Source of the DNA: Verrucomicrobiales bacterium
Lineage (GTDB): Bacteria > Verrucomicrobiota > Verrucomicrobiia > Verrucomicrobiales > DEV007
Direction: 5' to 3'
DNA: 64,000 nucleotides
NCBI GenBank assembly: GCA_012960505.1
Contig: DUBC01000030.1
Location: 1 to 64,000, forward strand
Shown piece by piece: positions 1 through 9,867 of the stretch. Under the pieces are notes generated by a model that had not been told where the DNA came from, did not search any database, and worked only from the letters and a program-made list of their open reading frames with translations. A program made the position numbers and the translations under genes. Each line of letters opens with the position of its first letter. The first letter of the stretch is position 1.

Positions 1-438
1 GTCCAACTTAATAGTGGATTATATCCAAACGGAAGAACCGTTAACACTCATACTAAGAAATCATGGCCTGACCAAGTTGAGGGAATATCGGTAAACAACA
101 AATCTCAAAGACTGCATTTTCTTATGTCTGCCACCTGGATGAATGCTTCTAGAGGAACGCAGATAGCAACCTTTAAAATACACTACGATAACGGTTCAAA
201 CGAAGAATTTCCTGTAATAGCTGTATCTGATATAGTTGATTGGGCAAATAGGAATGCGGCAATAGAAAATTTGGGACCGGAAAAAATTGGTTGGACTGGA
301 AAGGCAACTGGATGGCAAGCTACACTATCTGAATTAATATGGGAAAACCCCCATCCTGATAAAGTAATAACAAAAATTGATTTTTTATCAAATAAAGGAC
401 GTGGCGCTCCTTTTCTTGTTGGAATTACACTAGAGTAA
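1..438 (+). CDS. C-terminal part of a probable secreted beta-sandwich protein (5' truncated)
   Basis: The reading frame is open from the first base of the window, so the gene begins upstream; about 145 residues are visible. The last 100 residues contain RLHFLMSATW, then IATFKIHYDNGS, then a VSDIVDW segment. This pattern resembles the C-terminal domain often seen in planctomycete and verrucomicrobial FecR-like or surface proteins, where the usual text is close to LHxLHATxW...Y.IHYADG...DVRDW. That resemblance is from memory of the family and not from a search. An internal ATG at 124 could be taken as a start, but the conserved block begins before it, so I regard the ORF as a fragment. Its function is unknown; a role in surface or periplasmic binding is inference. 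Confidence 0.6.
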   Translation, partial: VQLNSGLYPNGRTVNTHTKKSWPDQVEGISVNNKSQRLHFLMSATWMNASRGTQIATFKIHYDNGSNEEFPVIAVSDIVDWANRNAAIENLGPEKIGWTGKATGWQATLSELIWENPHPDKVITKIDFLSNKGRGAPFLVGITLE

Positions 439-556
439 ACTTAGACGCCTTAAAATCGATAAAGTGAAATTTTTTAGCTAATAAAATATTGTATTTTAAT
501 TCATCCCGCTCTTGACCTTGCCTTAACTAAGGTAAATCATTCTTGTTAAGTTAGAT

Positions 557-1903
557 ATGAATAAGCGCAAACAAAACTATGCAGGTTGTGGAAGTTCTGA
601 ACATTTGCTTCCGCTTATGTCATCACGAAGAGATTTCCTTCAGATAGGTTTAATCGGAGGATTAGGTCTAACACTACCTGAATTCTTCCGAATGGAAGCC
701 AATGCAGCTCAAAAGTTTTACGAATCAAAGGAAGGGCCCGCGAAGTCAGTTATTCACATTTTCCTTCCTGGCGGGATGGCCCACCAAGAATCCTTTGATC
801 CGAAGCCATACGCACCAAGCGAATATCGCGGACCATTCAACTCGATAGGCACAAAGATTACTGGAGCCAGGTTCGGCCCTCAGTTCAAGAACACAGCAGC
901 CATTGCTGATAAAATTGTTGTGTTAAATTCTCTAACGCACGGCGAAGCCGCACACGAACGAGGCGTACATAACATGTTCACAGGCTACAAGCCAAGCCCC
1001 GCACTCACCTATCCTTCAATGGGAAGCGTTGTCAGTCACGAGTTCGGACCACGAGCAAACCTTCCTCCTTACGTTTGTGTTCCCAATCAACCCAACGAAC
1101 ATGCAGGAAGCGGATACTTAAGTTCTGCTTATGGGGCCTTTAGTCTAGGCAATGATCCAGCAAGTAAAAATTTCTCAGTCAGAGACCTCGCTCTTCCAAA
1201 AGGAATCAATGAAGCAAGATTCACAAAACGTAAATCAATGCTTCAAACTGTAGACGCTCATTTCCGTGAAATCGAAAAGTCTGACGCAGTCAATGCCATG
1301 GACACCTTCTACAAACGCGCCTATGGATTGATCAGTTCTCAAAAAGCACGTGAAGCTTTTGATATAAACAAGGAACCTGACAAACTGCGTGATGAGTATG
1401 GGCGCAACTCAGCAGGCCAAAGATTTCTAATTGCCAGAAGGTTAGTGGAATCAGGCGTGAGGTTCGTATCTACTACATACGGAGGCTGGGACAACCACGA
1501 TAATGTTAAAGGAAGCTTCGAGAGCCAAGCCCCAGCACTGGACCAAGCCTACGCAAGACTAATCCGCGACCTCGACGAGCGCGGCCTCTTGGACTCGACT
1601 CTGGTCATGATGACCTCAGAGTTTGGCAGAACCCCGAAAATCAATAAAACCGCAGGCCGCGACCACTGGCCGAAGGTTTTCAGTGGGCTCTTAGCAGGAG
1701 GAGGGCTGAAAAAAGGTGTCGTTTATGGTAAATCAGACGCACTCGCCGCAGAACCGGAAGAAGATGCACTATCGCATCAGGACCTTGCCACGACCGTTTA
1801 CAAGCAAATGGGCATCATTGCAGATAAGGAACTCATGGCCCCAGGTGACAGACCCATTGAAATTGTCAATGGAGGAAAAGTCATCAAAAATATCATTGCT
1901 TAA
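557..1903 (+). CDS. DUF1501 family protein, Tat-exported
   Basis: This 448-residue protein has a twin-arginine signal: SRRDFLQ at residues 23-29, a hydrophobic stretch to about residue 40, and a likely cleavage near ANA-AQ around residue 50. The mature part has DUF1501 hallmarks: IHIFLPGGMAHQESFDPKP near residue 67, HGEAAHERGVHNMFTGYKP, GGWDNHDN, and TSEFGRTPKIN followed by GRDHWP. DUF1501 proteins are related to alkaline-phosphatase/sulfatase folds; their substrate is not established. It is the first gene of a set in which a PPC protein and a DUF1549/DUF1553 protein follow within 25 bases, which is the normal partnership in Planctomycetota and Verrucomicrobiota. The ATG at 557 is chosen because it keeps the Cys-containing stretch before the Tat motif; ATG 617 is an alternative that also keeps the RR motif. 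Confidence 0.92.
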   Translation: MNKRKQNYAGCGSSEHLLPLMSSRRDFLQIGLIGGLGLTLPEFFRMEANAAQKFYESKEGPAKSVIHIFLPGGMAHQESFDPKPYAPSEYRGPFNSIGTKITGARFGPQFKNTAAIADKIVVLNSLTHGEAAHERGVHNMFTGYKPSPALTYPSMGSVVSHEFGPRANLPPYVCVPNQPNEHAGSGYLSSAYGAFSLGNDPASKNFSVRDLALPKGINEARFTKRKSMLQTVDAHFREIEKSDAVNAMDTFYKRAYGLISSQKAREAFDINKEPDKLRDEYGRNSAGQRFLIARRLVESGVRFVSTTYGGWDNHDNVKGSFESQAPALDQAYARLIRDLDERGLLDSTLVMMTSEFGRTPKINKTAGRDHWPKVFSGLLAGGGLKKGVVYGKSDALAAEPEEDALSHQDLATTVYKQMGIIADKELMAPGDRPIEIVNGGKVIKNIIA

Positions 1904-1923
1904 AACAAATTAGATAACAAACA

Positions 1924-4353
1924 ATGCTTTTCAGAAAACTCTTCGCTACGGTTTTTATCTGTTCGCTTTTCATCCCTTCAGCCTTTTCTTCATCCCCTTC
2001 CCTTGGAAATATCCTTCCTAGAGGAGCAAAGCGCGGAACCGAAGTTGAGTTGAACTTTCATGGGGATCGTTTGGATGATGCTGAGGAAATTATTTTCTAC
2101 TCATCAGGTTTTACTGTTAACGGACTCGAAACTGTTAGCTCCAAACACTTAAAAGCAAAAATAACGATCAACCCTGAAGCTGAGCTGGGAGAACATCTGC
2201 TCAGAATTCGAACCAAGAGCGGCCTCAGCGGTGTCAAGAGCGTTTGGGTCGGTCAATTTGAAACTGTTCCAGAAAAAGAACCTAATAGTGAATTTACTAC
2301 CCCCCAAACTATCCCCTTCAATTCGACCATCGAAGGAATTCTCGAAAATGAGGACGTCGATTACTATGTCATTGAGGCAAAGAAAGGGCAGCGTGTCAGC
2401 GCCGAAGTCGAAGGGATAAGACTCGGCAACGCGTTCTATGATCCTTACATTGCCATTCTAAACATGGAGCGATTCGAACTCGCGGCGTCAGACGATACAG
2501 CACTCTTACTACAAGACAGCACTACTTCTATTGTTGCTCCAACCGACGGCAAATACGTTATTCAGATTCGCGAAAGCTCCTACACAGGAAATGGAAATTG
2601 TCGTTACCGTCTACACATCGGATCCTTTCCTAGACCAATAGCAGTTTACCCAGCAGGTGGATCAGCAGGAAAAGATCTTGAAGTTAAACTCATCGGAGAT
2701 TCTACCGGGGAATCTAAGCAAACCGTAAAATTATCTGACTCGCCGGATCCTAAATTTAAAATTTACTCAAATTCTGAAGGCTTACTTTCTCCTTCCGCTA
2801 ATGTTATACGTGTTTCTTCTTTCCCTAATGTACTTGAAACTGAACCCAACAATAATAGAGGTCAAGCAACGGCATCAGATGCTCCTCTTCCCTTAGCTCT
2901 CAATGGAATCATTGAAAATCCAGGAGATGAGGACTGGTTCAAATTCAACGTAACGAAGGGTCAGCGATTCATTTTTCGGGCCCATGCTAAATCCATTGGC
3001 TCCCCCCTTGATCCAATCCTTGACATTTATGGCCCTGATAAAAAACATATCAGTGGTAATGATGACGCTGACAACAAGCAGGATAGTAAAATTGATTTTA
3101 CTGCTGCACTTGATGGCGAATTTGCCATTAGAATTCGTGACCACTTAAAGAAAGGCGGGACGAACTACGTCTACAGGATTGAAACAGAATCTATTACTCC
3201 TTCTCTAGGATTAACTATTCCTTATTTCGGTCGTGCAGATTACCAGTCAAGACAAATGATCTATGTGGCCCGTGGAAATCGTTTTGTGACCCGTATCAAT
3301 GCAGGCCGCTCAAACTTTGGTGGGGACCTGATTTTTGAAGCTTCCGGATTACCTGAAGGAATCAAACTCATGTCCAATGGCATGCATGCCAGCATTAATT
3401 CCGGACTCATTGGTTTTGAGGCCTCACCCGAAGCCCCTGTCGCCGGCACTCTCACTGATCTAATCGCAAAACACGCGGAACCTGAAAAGAACATCAGTGG
3501 TAATTTTTCCCAACCTCTGGACTTTGTACTAGGACCTCCCAACAACACCGTATACTACAAGAGCACCGCAAGAAAACTGGCCGTTGCGGTCGTCGAAGAA
3601 ATCCCATTCAGTGTTGATATAGTTCCTCCAGTTGTCCCACTTGTCAGAAACGGCACCCTTGACCTTAAAGTAACCGCCACAAGAAAAGAAGGTTTCGATG
3701 CTCCAATTACTGTCCGAATGTTATGGCATCCTCCGGGAATTGGATCGCAGCCAACACTACAGATTCCCAAAGGAAAAAATGAAGTCATATACACCATCAA
3801 TGCCAACGGCAGTGCAGCAATACGAACCTGGCACATTGCAGTGATGGGAGAATCTGATGCTGGAAAAGGGCAAATCCTAGCAAGTTCAAACCTAACGCCC
3901 GTCACTGTTACTGAGCCCTATTTAGGAATGAAGATCGAAATGGCCGCTGTAGAACAGGGCCAAGATGGATTTGTAATATGCAAGCTCACCCATGCCACTC
4001 CTTTCGAAGGTAAGGCCACAATAAAACTCCTAGGACTCCCGGCCAAAGTCACTGCCTCAGAAATAGAAATCGATAAAGAAATGACCGAAATTAGTTTTCC
4101 AATTAAAACCGCAGCAGACAGCCCTAAAGGACAACACAAGAACCTCTTCTGTCATCTAAACATTCCGCAATCAGAAACACTTATCCCGCATAACGTGGGC
4201 CACGGAGGAGTCCTGAGAATCGACGCACCTCCAAAGAAGCCCGCACCAAAGCCTGTGAAGAAAGAGGCTCCAAAAGTTGTAGCAAAAGTCAAACCAAAGG
4301 CCAAACCTTTATCCAGACTTGAAAAACTTCGACTCGAAGCAAAGAATAAATGA
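1924..4353 (+). CDS. Secreted protein with two PPC (pre-peptidase C-terminal) domains
   Basis: The 809-residue product starts with a Sec signal peptide (about residues 1-22, ending ...SAFSS). Residues 25-110 look like an IPT/TIG-type beta-sandwich (PRGAKRGTEVELNFHG). Two PPC-like domains follow, at about 117-230 (EPNSEF...EDVDYYVIEAKKGQR) and 303-420 (ETEPNNN...GDEDWFKFNVTKGQR). The remainder is beta-rich. The last 45 residues are Lys/Pro-rich (KKPAPKPVKKEAPKV...), a possible cell-wall or polyanion contact. It lies 20 bp after the DUF1501 gene and overlaps the next gene by four bases (ATGA), so the three are probably cotranscribed. No catalytic domain is visible; a binding or scaffold role for the neighbouring haem protein is inference. 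Confidence 0.88.
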   Translation: MLFRKLFATVFICSLFIPSAFSSSPSLGNILPRGAKRGTEVELNFHGDRLDDAEEIIFYSSGFTVNGLETVSSKHLKAKITINPEAELGEHLLRIRTKSGLSGVKSVWVGQFETVPEKEPNSEFTTPQTIPFNSTIEGILENEDVDYYVIEAKKGQRVSAEVEGIRLGNAFYDPYIAILNMERFELAASDDTALLLQDSTTSIVAPTDGKYVIQIRESSYTGNGNCRYRLHIGSFPRPIAVYPAGGSAGKDLEVKLIGDSTGESKQTVKLSDSPDPKFKIYSNSEGLLSPSANVIRVSSFPNVLETEPNNNRGQATASDAPLPLALNGIIENPGDEDWFKFNVTKGQRFIFRAHAKSIGSPLDPILDIYGPDKKHISGNDDADNKQDSKIDFTAALDGEFAIRIRDHLKKGGTNYVYRIETESITPSLGLTIPYFGRADYQSRQMIYVARGNRFVTRINAGRSNFGGDLIFEASGLPEGIKLMSNGMHASINSGLIGFEASPEAPVAGTLTDLIAKHAEPEKNISGNFSQPLDFVLGPPNNTVYYKSTARKLAVAVVEEIPFSVDIVPPVVPLVRNGTLDLKVTATRKEGFDAPITVRMLWHPPGIGSQPTLQIPKGKNEVIYTINANGSAAIRTWHIAVMGESDAGKGQILASSNLTPVTVTEPYLGMKIEMAAVEQGQDGFVICKLTHATPFEGKATIKLLGLPAKVTASEIEIDKEMTEISFPIKTAADSPKGQHKNLFCHLNIPQSETLIPHNVGHGGVLRIDAPPKKPAPKPVKKEAPKVVAKVKPKAKPLSRLEKLRLEAKNK

Positions 4354-7127
4354 AGACTCTCTTCTATATTCAGGCATTTATCTTCTTGGCAACTTCAGGA
4401 GCGATCGCTGTCGATTTTGATAAGGTTATTAAACCAATTCTCGAAACTAGATGCGTTAGCTGTCATGGCATTGAAAAGAAAAAGGGGGGCCTCGATCTAA
4501 GTAACCTGATCTCGGCAAATAAGGGAGGAGAAAATGGCCCTGCCATCAGCCCAGGAAAGCCAGAGAAAAGTGAACTAATTCACAGGATCACTCTTGCACA
4601 TGACGATGATGATATTATGCCCCCTAAAGGAGAGGCATTGACCACGCTTCAAATTCAAGCCCTCAAGGAATGGATCAGCGAAGAGGCCAAATGGCCTGAC
4701 GGATTAATCCTGGTAAAAAAAGATCCCATCAAACCAGAGGATCTAGCCAAAGAGGTTCTTAATCTATCATCGGTTACTATTTATCCACCCCAAGCTTCTC
4801 TGACGACCAGTGCTGACCTACAACGTTTTGTTGCGGTGGCCACCTACAATGACGGAACAACCCGCGATATCACAAACAGAGTAACTTTCGAGCCTAAGGA
4901 CACTGCCCTTGTAACTGTTGCTGGTAACCTGATACGCCCCAGATCAGATGGAGAAACATCAATTAGCATCAAATTTCATGATAAAACAGCAATGGCACCA
5001 TTGAAGATTCAAAGTGCCAGCACTGAACGGAAAATTAGCTTTAGGCTGGACGTGATGCCGGTCTTTTTGCGTTCAAATTGCAACACCGGATCCTGCCACG
5101 GTTCCGCCAGAGGCCAGGACGGCTTCATGCTGTCTCTATTTGGCTACGATCCGACCGGAGATTATTACCGTATCACTAGACAACTTTCCGGAAGGCGCAT
5201 CAATCTGGCATTCCCGGACGAGAGCTTAATGATTGAAAAGACCATTGAATCCGTCCCACATACCGGAGGAAAACTCTTTGAGAAAGGATCAGAATATTAT
5301 AATTCCATTCTCTCATGGCTGCAGGCTGGAGCTCCAGACGATCCTAATGATATACCATCTCCCACTTCTCTTGAGATATATCCAAAACAAGCCGTCTTGG
5401 AGGGTAAAGGAACAACTCAACAATTCATTGCTTTGGCAACGTATTCTGATGGCAGCACGAGAGACGTTACTACACTAGCTCTCTTTGAAACAAATAATGC
5501 TCCATCAGCTGCTATCAGTAAGAATGGCACAGTGACTGCCGGCAACCGCGGCGAAGCCTTTGTGATGGCCCGTTTCGCAACATTTACTGTCGGATCGCAA
5601 ATTATCGTCATCCCTGAAAATCTAGACTACCAAAGACCAGAATTCTCTCCCAAAAATTATATCGATGAACTCGTCGCACAAAAAATCCACAAGCTGCGGA
5701 TACTTCCCTCAGACCTCTGTACCGATGAAGAATTTTTGCGAAGGGCAACCATCGACATCACAGGAACCTTACCAACAGAAAACGAGTTCACCGCTTTCAT
5801 TGAAAATACATCCCCCGACAAACGAAGCAAGATTATAGACACATTGTTAGCTCGCAAGGAATTTACTGAGGTGTGGGTAATGAAATTCGCTGAACTCCTT
5901 CAAATCAGTACTAATGCGAATAACCAAGTAAGCTATAAGGCAACTCTATTATATTACAATTGGCTGCAGGATCGAATCGCAAATAACGTTCCATTCAATA
6001 AGATTGTTCAAGAACTTTTATCTTCTACGGGAGGAACATTTAGCAATCCTTCGACCAATTATTATCAGATAGAACGAGACACACTCAAGCTATCGGAGAA
6101 CGTCGCACAAGTATTCATGGGAATGCGATTACAGTGTGCTCAATGCCATAATCATCCATTCGATCGATGGACAATGAACGATTACTACTCATTTGCGGCA
6201 TTCTTTTCACAAGTTGGAAGAAAGGGAGCTCAAGACCCTCGTGAAGTCATTGTTTACAATAAGGCGAATGGAGACATGAAACACCCAGTAGGCGGAAGGG
6301 TAATGGATCCCGTTTTCCTAGGTGCCGCAAAACCCGAAATAAAATCCGGACAGGATCGCCGAGAAATACTCGGTGCATGGATGGCATCACCAGAAAATCC
6401 TTTCTTCTCAAGAAACCTTGCCAACATTGTCTGGTCTCACTTCTTTGGCGTAGGAATAATTGATCCTGTCGATGATGTGAGAATAAGTAATCCAGCATCA
6501 AACCCTGAACTGTTAAGTTCACTTGCTGACCGGTTCACGGAATACAATTATGACTTCAAACGTCTGGTCAGAGACATTTGCAATTCTCGCACCTATCAAC
6601 TCTCGACCAAAGTCAATGCGAGCAACGAAGGTGACTCAAAGAACTTCTCACATTCGCTCGCACGCCGCATGCGCGCTGAAGTATTATTAGATGCTATTAG
6701 CCAAATCACCCAAACAAAGAACAAGTTCAAAGGCCTCCCAGTAGGAGCACGTGCCGTACAAATCGCCGACGGAAACGTTTCCAATTATTTCCTTAGAACT
6801 TTTGGCAGAGCAGAACGGAAGACTGTGTGCTCATGTGAAGTTAAGATGGAACCGAATTTGGGCCAGGCCCTGCACCTTATTAATGGAGACGCAACCGGCA
6901 ACCGAATTGTGAGCGGCAAAGCCGTAGCGAATATGATCACTGAAGGAAGATCCTCCGAACAAATCATTGATTCGTTGTACATCAGAGCCTTCGGCCGAAA
7001 ACCAACACAAACAGAAAAAAGTCAGCTCATAGCCCAAATAGATACTGATCCAAAAAAGATCAAACAGGATTTAGAAGATGTGTTCTGGGCTCTTCTGAAT
7101 GCCAAAGAATTCATGTTCAACCACTAG
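4350..7127 (+). CDS. PSD1-type haem protein with BIG2, DUF1549 and DUF1553 domains
   Basis: The 925-residue protein has a signal peptide (residues 1-20), a PSD1-like c-type haem site C35-V-S-C38-H39, a KKGGLDL block and MPPKGE, all typical of planctomycete cytochrome-like domains. Two bacterial Ig-like (BIG2-type) segments, each with L.IYP or TIYPPQ starts and FxAxATYxDGxTRDxT, lie at about 130-215 and 345-415. Between them is a second CxxxxCH site (C244-N-T-G-S-C249-H250). DUF1549 occupies about 430-640 and ends with a third site, C596-A-Q-C599-H600 followed by NHPFDRW. DUF1553 fills about 670-920. Families with this layout are thought to be exported and redox-active or polymer-binding; no enzyme activity is established. 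Translational coupling by ATGA with the PPC gene supports a common complex. Confidence 0.93.
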   Translation: MKTLFYIQAFIFLATSGAIAVDFDKVIKPILETRCVSCHGIEKKKGGLDLSNLISANKGGENGPAISPGKPEKSELIHRITLAHDDDDIMPPKGEALTTLQIQALKEWISEEAKWPDGLILVKKDPIKPEDLAKEVLNLSSVTIYPPQASLTTSADLQRFVAVATYNDGTTRDITNRVTFEPKDTALVTVAGNLIRPRSDGETSISIKFHDKTAMAPLKIQSASTERKISFRLDVMPVFLRSNCNTGSCHGSARGQDGFMLSLFGYDPTGDYYRITRQLSGRRINLAFPDESLMIEKTIESVPHTGGKLFEKGSEYYNSILSWLQAGAPDDPNDIPSPTSLEIYPKQAVLEGKGTTQQFIALATYSDGSTRDVTTLALFETNNAPSAAISKNGTVTAGNRGEAFVMARFATFTVGSQIIVIPENLDYQRPEFSPKNYIDELVAQKIHKLRILPSDLCTDEEFLRRATIDITGTLPTENEFTAFIENTSPDKRSKIIDTLLARKEFTEVWVMKFAELLQISTNANNQVSYKATLLYYNWLQDRIANNVPFNKIVQELLSSTGGTFSNPSTNYYQIERDTLKLSENVAQVFMGMRLQCAQCHNHPFDRWTMNDYYSFAAFFSQVGRKGAQDPREVIVYNKANGDMKHPVGGRVMDPVFLGAAKPEIKSGQDRREILGAWMASPENPFFSRNLANIVWSHFFGVGIIDPVDDVRISNPASNPELLSSLADRFTEYNYDFKRLVRDICNSRTYQLSTKVNASNEGDSKNFSHSLARRMRAEVLLDAISQITQTKNKFKGLPVGARAVQIADGNVSNYFLRTFGRAERKTVCSCEVKMEPNLGQALHLINGDATGNRIVSGKAVANMITEGRSSEQIIDSLYIRAFGRKPTQTEKSQLIAQIDTDPKKIKQDLEDVFWALLNAKEFMFNH

Positions 7128-7153
7128 TTAATAAATTCATACTTCTTTGACAA

Positions 7154-9814
7154 GTGACAACGGGCTCTAAACAAACAACCGAAGGACTATCTCGCGCAAT
7201 CATTGGCTTGCCCACATTCTTATTCTTCTGTTCATCACTGATCGCATCCGCAGACGGCGCTGATAAGAAATCCAATTATGATGAACATGTTCGCCCAATC
7301 TTTGCTGACCGCTGCCTGAGTTGCCACAATCCAGACAAAGCCAAAGGAGGACTAGACTTAACAACTTACACTGCCACCATGCAGGGTGGCTCTTCTGGAG
7401 AAATTGTAAGTTCAGGGGATCCTGGAAGCAGCAGACTCTTCCTCTCTGTGAGCCATGCAGAAGAACCAAAAATGCCTCCAAAAGGAGAAAAACTCGCACA
7501 GGACAAACTCAATCTTATCAGCTCATGGATCTCGGGTGGATTACTTGAAAATAGCGGAAGTAAGGCCAAGACCACTAAGCCTTCATTCAATTTGGCATTA
7601 GCAACGACTCCTTCAGGCAAACCAGAAGGTCCTCCCCCAATGCCAGAGCATCTACCTTTGGAACCAGCGGCAACTTCGGCCAAAGCTGCGACCCCTCTAG
7701 ACATTGCTTCTAGCCCATGGGCTCCAATCATTGCGGTAGCAGTCCCAAAACAAGTGCTTCTTTATAATAGCTTAAGCTTGCAAATATCAGGAATCCTCCC
7801 ATTTCCGGAAGGCACACCAACCACTCTCTCTTTTAGTCGGAACGGTTCAATTCTCATTGCCGGAGGGGGCCGCGGCGGCAAGTCCGGACTCGTTGTAGGG
7901 TGGGAAGTGAAATCTGGGAAAAGAGTATTTGAAATTGGCGCGGAATTTGATGCCGTTATGGCAGCTGATATAACTTCAGATCATTCCATGGTGGCCCTTG
8001 GCAGCCCAGGCAGGAGAATTAAAATATATGCGACCAAAAATGGAGAGGAAATTGCCAACATTAAGAAGCACACGGACTGGGTTACTTCACTAGCCTTTAG
8101 TCCTGATGGAGTATTACTTGCAACCGGAGACCGCAACGGAGGGCTATTTGTGTGGGAGTCTAATACCGGAAACCCCTTTTATACCCTAAAAGCGCACAGC
8201 AAATCAATTACAGCTATAAGCTGGCGTTCAGATTCAAATGTTGTGGCATCCTCTTCCGAAGATGGATCAATACGCTTATGGGAGATGAACGAAGGTAAAC
8301 AAGTGAAAAATTGGACTGGGCATGGGGGCGGCGCATTGGATATGGCATTTACTGAGGACGGGAGAATCGCTAGTTGCGGACGTGATAGACTGGCAAAGGT
8401 TTGGGATGGAAACGGCACTCAGAAAATGGCCACTGAAGCATTTCCAGAAATTCCAGTCGCCACATGCCTAAGTCATGACGGAAAGAAAATTATTGTTGGT
8501 GATTGGAATGGTGAAATCAAGGTGTTCGATACAGCTGATGGAAAAGTCATAGGAAAAGTTCTAGGCAACCCCCCTTCAATTCAGACACGAATACTTAACG
8601 CTAGCGAGACTGTAAAAGATACTAAATCTAAGTTAATAGAGGAGGAAAAGATCTACGCCCAAAATCTCACATTATTAAAAATTCACACTGATGAAATTGA
8701 GACAGCCAAAAACAATCTCAATGAGGCACAGGCCAATCACAATCAATCAGTTGCTAAATTAAAATCTGCCACAGATTCCCTAACTAAAAACATCAAAGAA
8801 CAGGGAGTCCTTAATGAGAAAATAATGACCTTTAATGAAACGCTGAAATCACTAGATGTTCAGATCAGTGGAAGTGCAGAAGACCCCTCCAAGATTACTC
8901 AACTTAAAGAAACCGTTACCAAAACAACAGGAATATTACAATCTCATCAATCAGAACTGGATGAAACCAAAGCCAGAGAAATAACCATAAGAAGTGAATC
9001 ATCTACTACCCAGCAAACCGTTAATGCATTAATGGCCGACATAAAGACTGCCGAAACCAATCTACAATCACTATCTAATGAAAATACAAAGTTAGATGCA
9101 TCAGTGAAGGATGCGCACACTGCACTTCAATCAGCACAGGCCAAAAATCATAAATCTCTTCACCAAATCAAATACTGGGAAGCTCAGGCCTTTAACGTTA
9201 AGCGTCATCAGAAAAACACAGAAAGGACTCCATTATCTGATGGTCTTCAAGAGCTCACACTTGCCATGAATAACGCCCAATCCATTCATGATACTGCATC
9301 TAACGAAACACAATCAGCAGATGAAACGCTCAAAAACACTGACAATATTGTCAGTCAGAAACAAAAGGAACTATCAATCCAAACAGAGAACCTTCCCAAA
9401 CTAAAGGGGCGTTTGACTCTTGAGCAATTACTCGTCAAACATAGCCAAGCAACAATTCAATCAATTCGCGATGCCATGAATGGAGTATCAGATGACATTA
9501 AAGGTGAATTCCAAAGCGCTCTAGAAAAAGAAATGGCTCTTCTGAACCAAGACCAAGCCAAAGCCAATAAAACGCAAGACCTGGTCGATAACAGTATTCC
9601 CAGAGCAAAGGCGTCATTAGAAGAGGCAATAACCAATAGGAGCGCTGCCGAAATCGCCCTAAATATCAAAACAAAATCGAAAAGCACCGCAATGGAAAAG
9701 CTGACTGAGGCCTTGGCGTCACATGGAACAGCTGCCGACAAGTTATCCGAATTTGATAAATCTATGGAGAAGATGTTTCAAGAGTACCTCGGAATACTTC
9801 CAGAGCCTCTATAG
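7154..9814 (+). CDS. Exported PSD1 haem domain fused to WD40 propeller and long coiled coil
   Basis: The start is GTG at 7154, 26 bases after the DUF1549/1553 gene; the encoded N-terminus has a hydrophobic segment (GLPTFLFFCSSLIASADG) fitting a signal peptide. The haem motif C54-L-S-C57-H58 is followed by KAKGGLDL and MPPKGEKL, as in PSD1. Residues 190-475 hold WD40 repeats, clearest at HTDWVTSLAFSPDGVLLATG, HSKSITAISWRSD and GHGGGALDMAF. From about residue 485 to 875 the protein is an extended Ala/Lys/Glu/Thr-rich coiled coil. The 886-residue combination is known in PVC bacteria, where it accompanies DUF1549/1553 proteins; the coiled coil may span the periplasm or tether the propeller. No catalytic site beyond the haem motif is visible. 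Confidence 0.9.
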   Translation: MTTGSKQTTEGLSRAIIGLPTFLFFCSSLIASADGADKKSNYDEHVRPIFADRCLSCHNPDKAKGGLDLTTYTATMQGGSSGEIVSSGDPGSSRLFLSVSHAEEPKMPPKGEKLAQDKLNLISSWISGGLLENSGSKAKTTKPSFNLALATTPSGKPEGPPPMPEHLPLEPAATSAKAATPLDIASSPWAPIIAVAVPKQVLLYNSLSLQISGILPFPEGTPTTLSFSRNGSILIAGGGRGGKSGLVVGWEVKSGKRVFEIGAEFDAVMAADITSDHSMVALGSPGRRIKIYATKNGEEIANIKKHTDWVTSLAFSPDGVLLATGDRNGGLFVWESNTGNPFYTLKAHSKSITAISWRSDSNVVASSSEDGSIRLWEMNEGKQVKNWTGHGGGALDMAFTEDGRIASCGRDRLAKVWDGNGTQKMATEAFPEIPVATCLSHDGKKIIVGDWNGEIKVFDTADGKVIGKVLGNPPSIQTRILNASETVKDTKSKLIEEEKIYAQNLTLLKIHTDEIETAKNNLNEAQANHNQSVAKLKSATDSLTKNIKEQGVLNEKIMTFNETLKSLDVQISGSAEDPSKITQLKETVTKTTGILQSHQSELDETKAREITIRSESSTTQQTVNALMADIKTAETNLQSLSNENTKLDASVKDAHTALQSAQAKNHKSLHQIKYWEAQAFNVKRHQKNTERTPLSDGLQELTLAMNNAQSIHDTASNETQSADETLKNTDNIVSQKQKELSIQTENLPKLKGRLTLEQLLVKHSQATIQSIRDAMNGVSDDIKGEFQSALEKEMALLNQDQAKANKTQDLVDNSIPRAKASLEEAITNRSAAEIALNIKTKSKSTAMEKLTEALASHGTAADKLSEFDKSMEKMFQEYLGILPEPL

Positions 9815-9867
9815 ACCTTACAAATTGACTAGCTCTTTATTGAACTTTGGTGTCATATTAAAAAAAT

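Noticed and set aside
521-532. CCTTAACTAAGG near-palindrome and a TTGACC / TAAATC pair upstream of the DUF1501 gene
   Set aside because: The spacing (15 bp) and boxes are below what I would call a promoter, and the palindrome may be chance.
7200-7731. Minus-strand open frames (99 and 121 codons) against the PSD1-WD40 gene
   Set aside because: They are antisense to the haem-motif region with no motif of their own.
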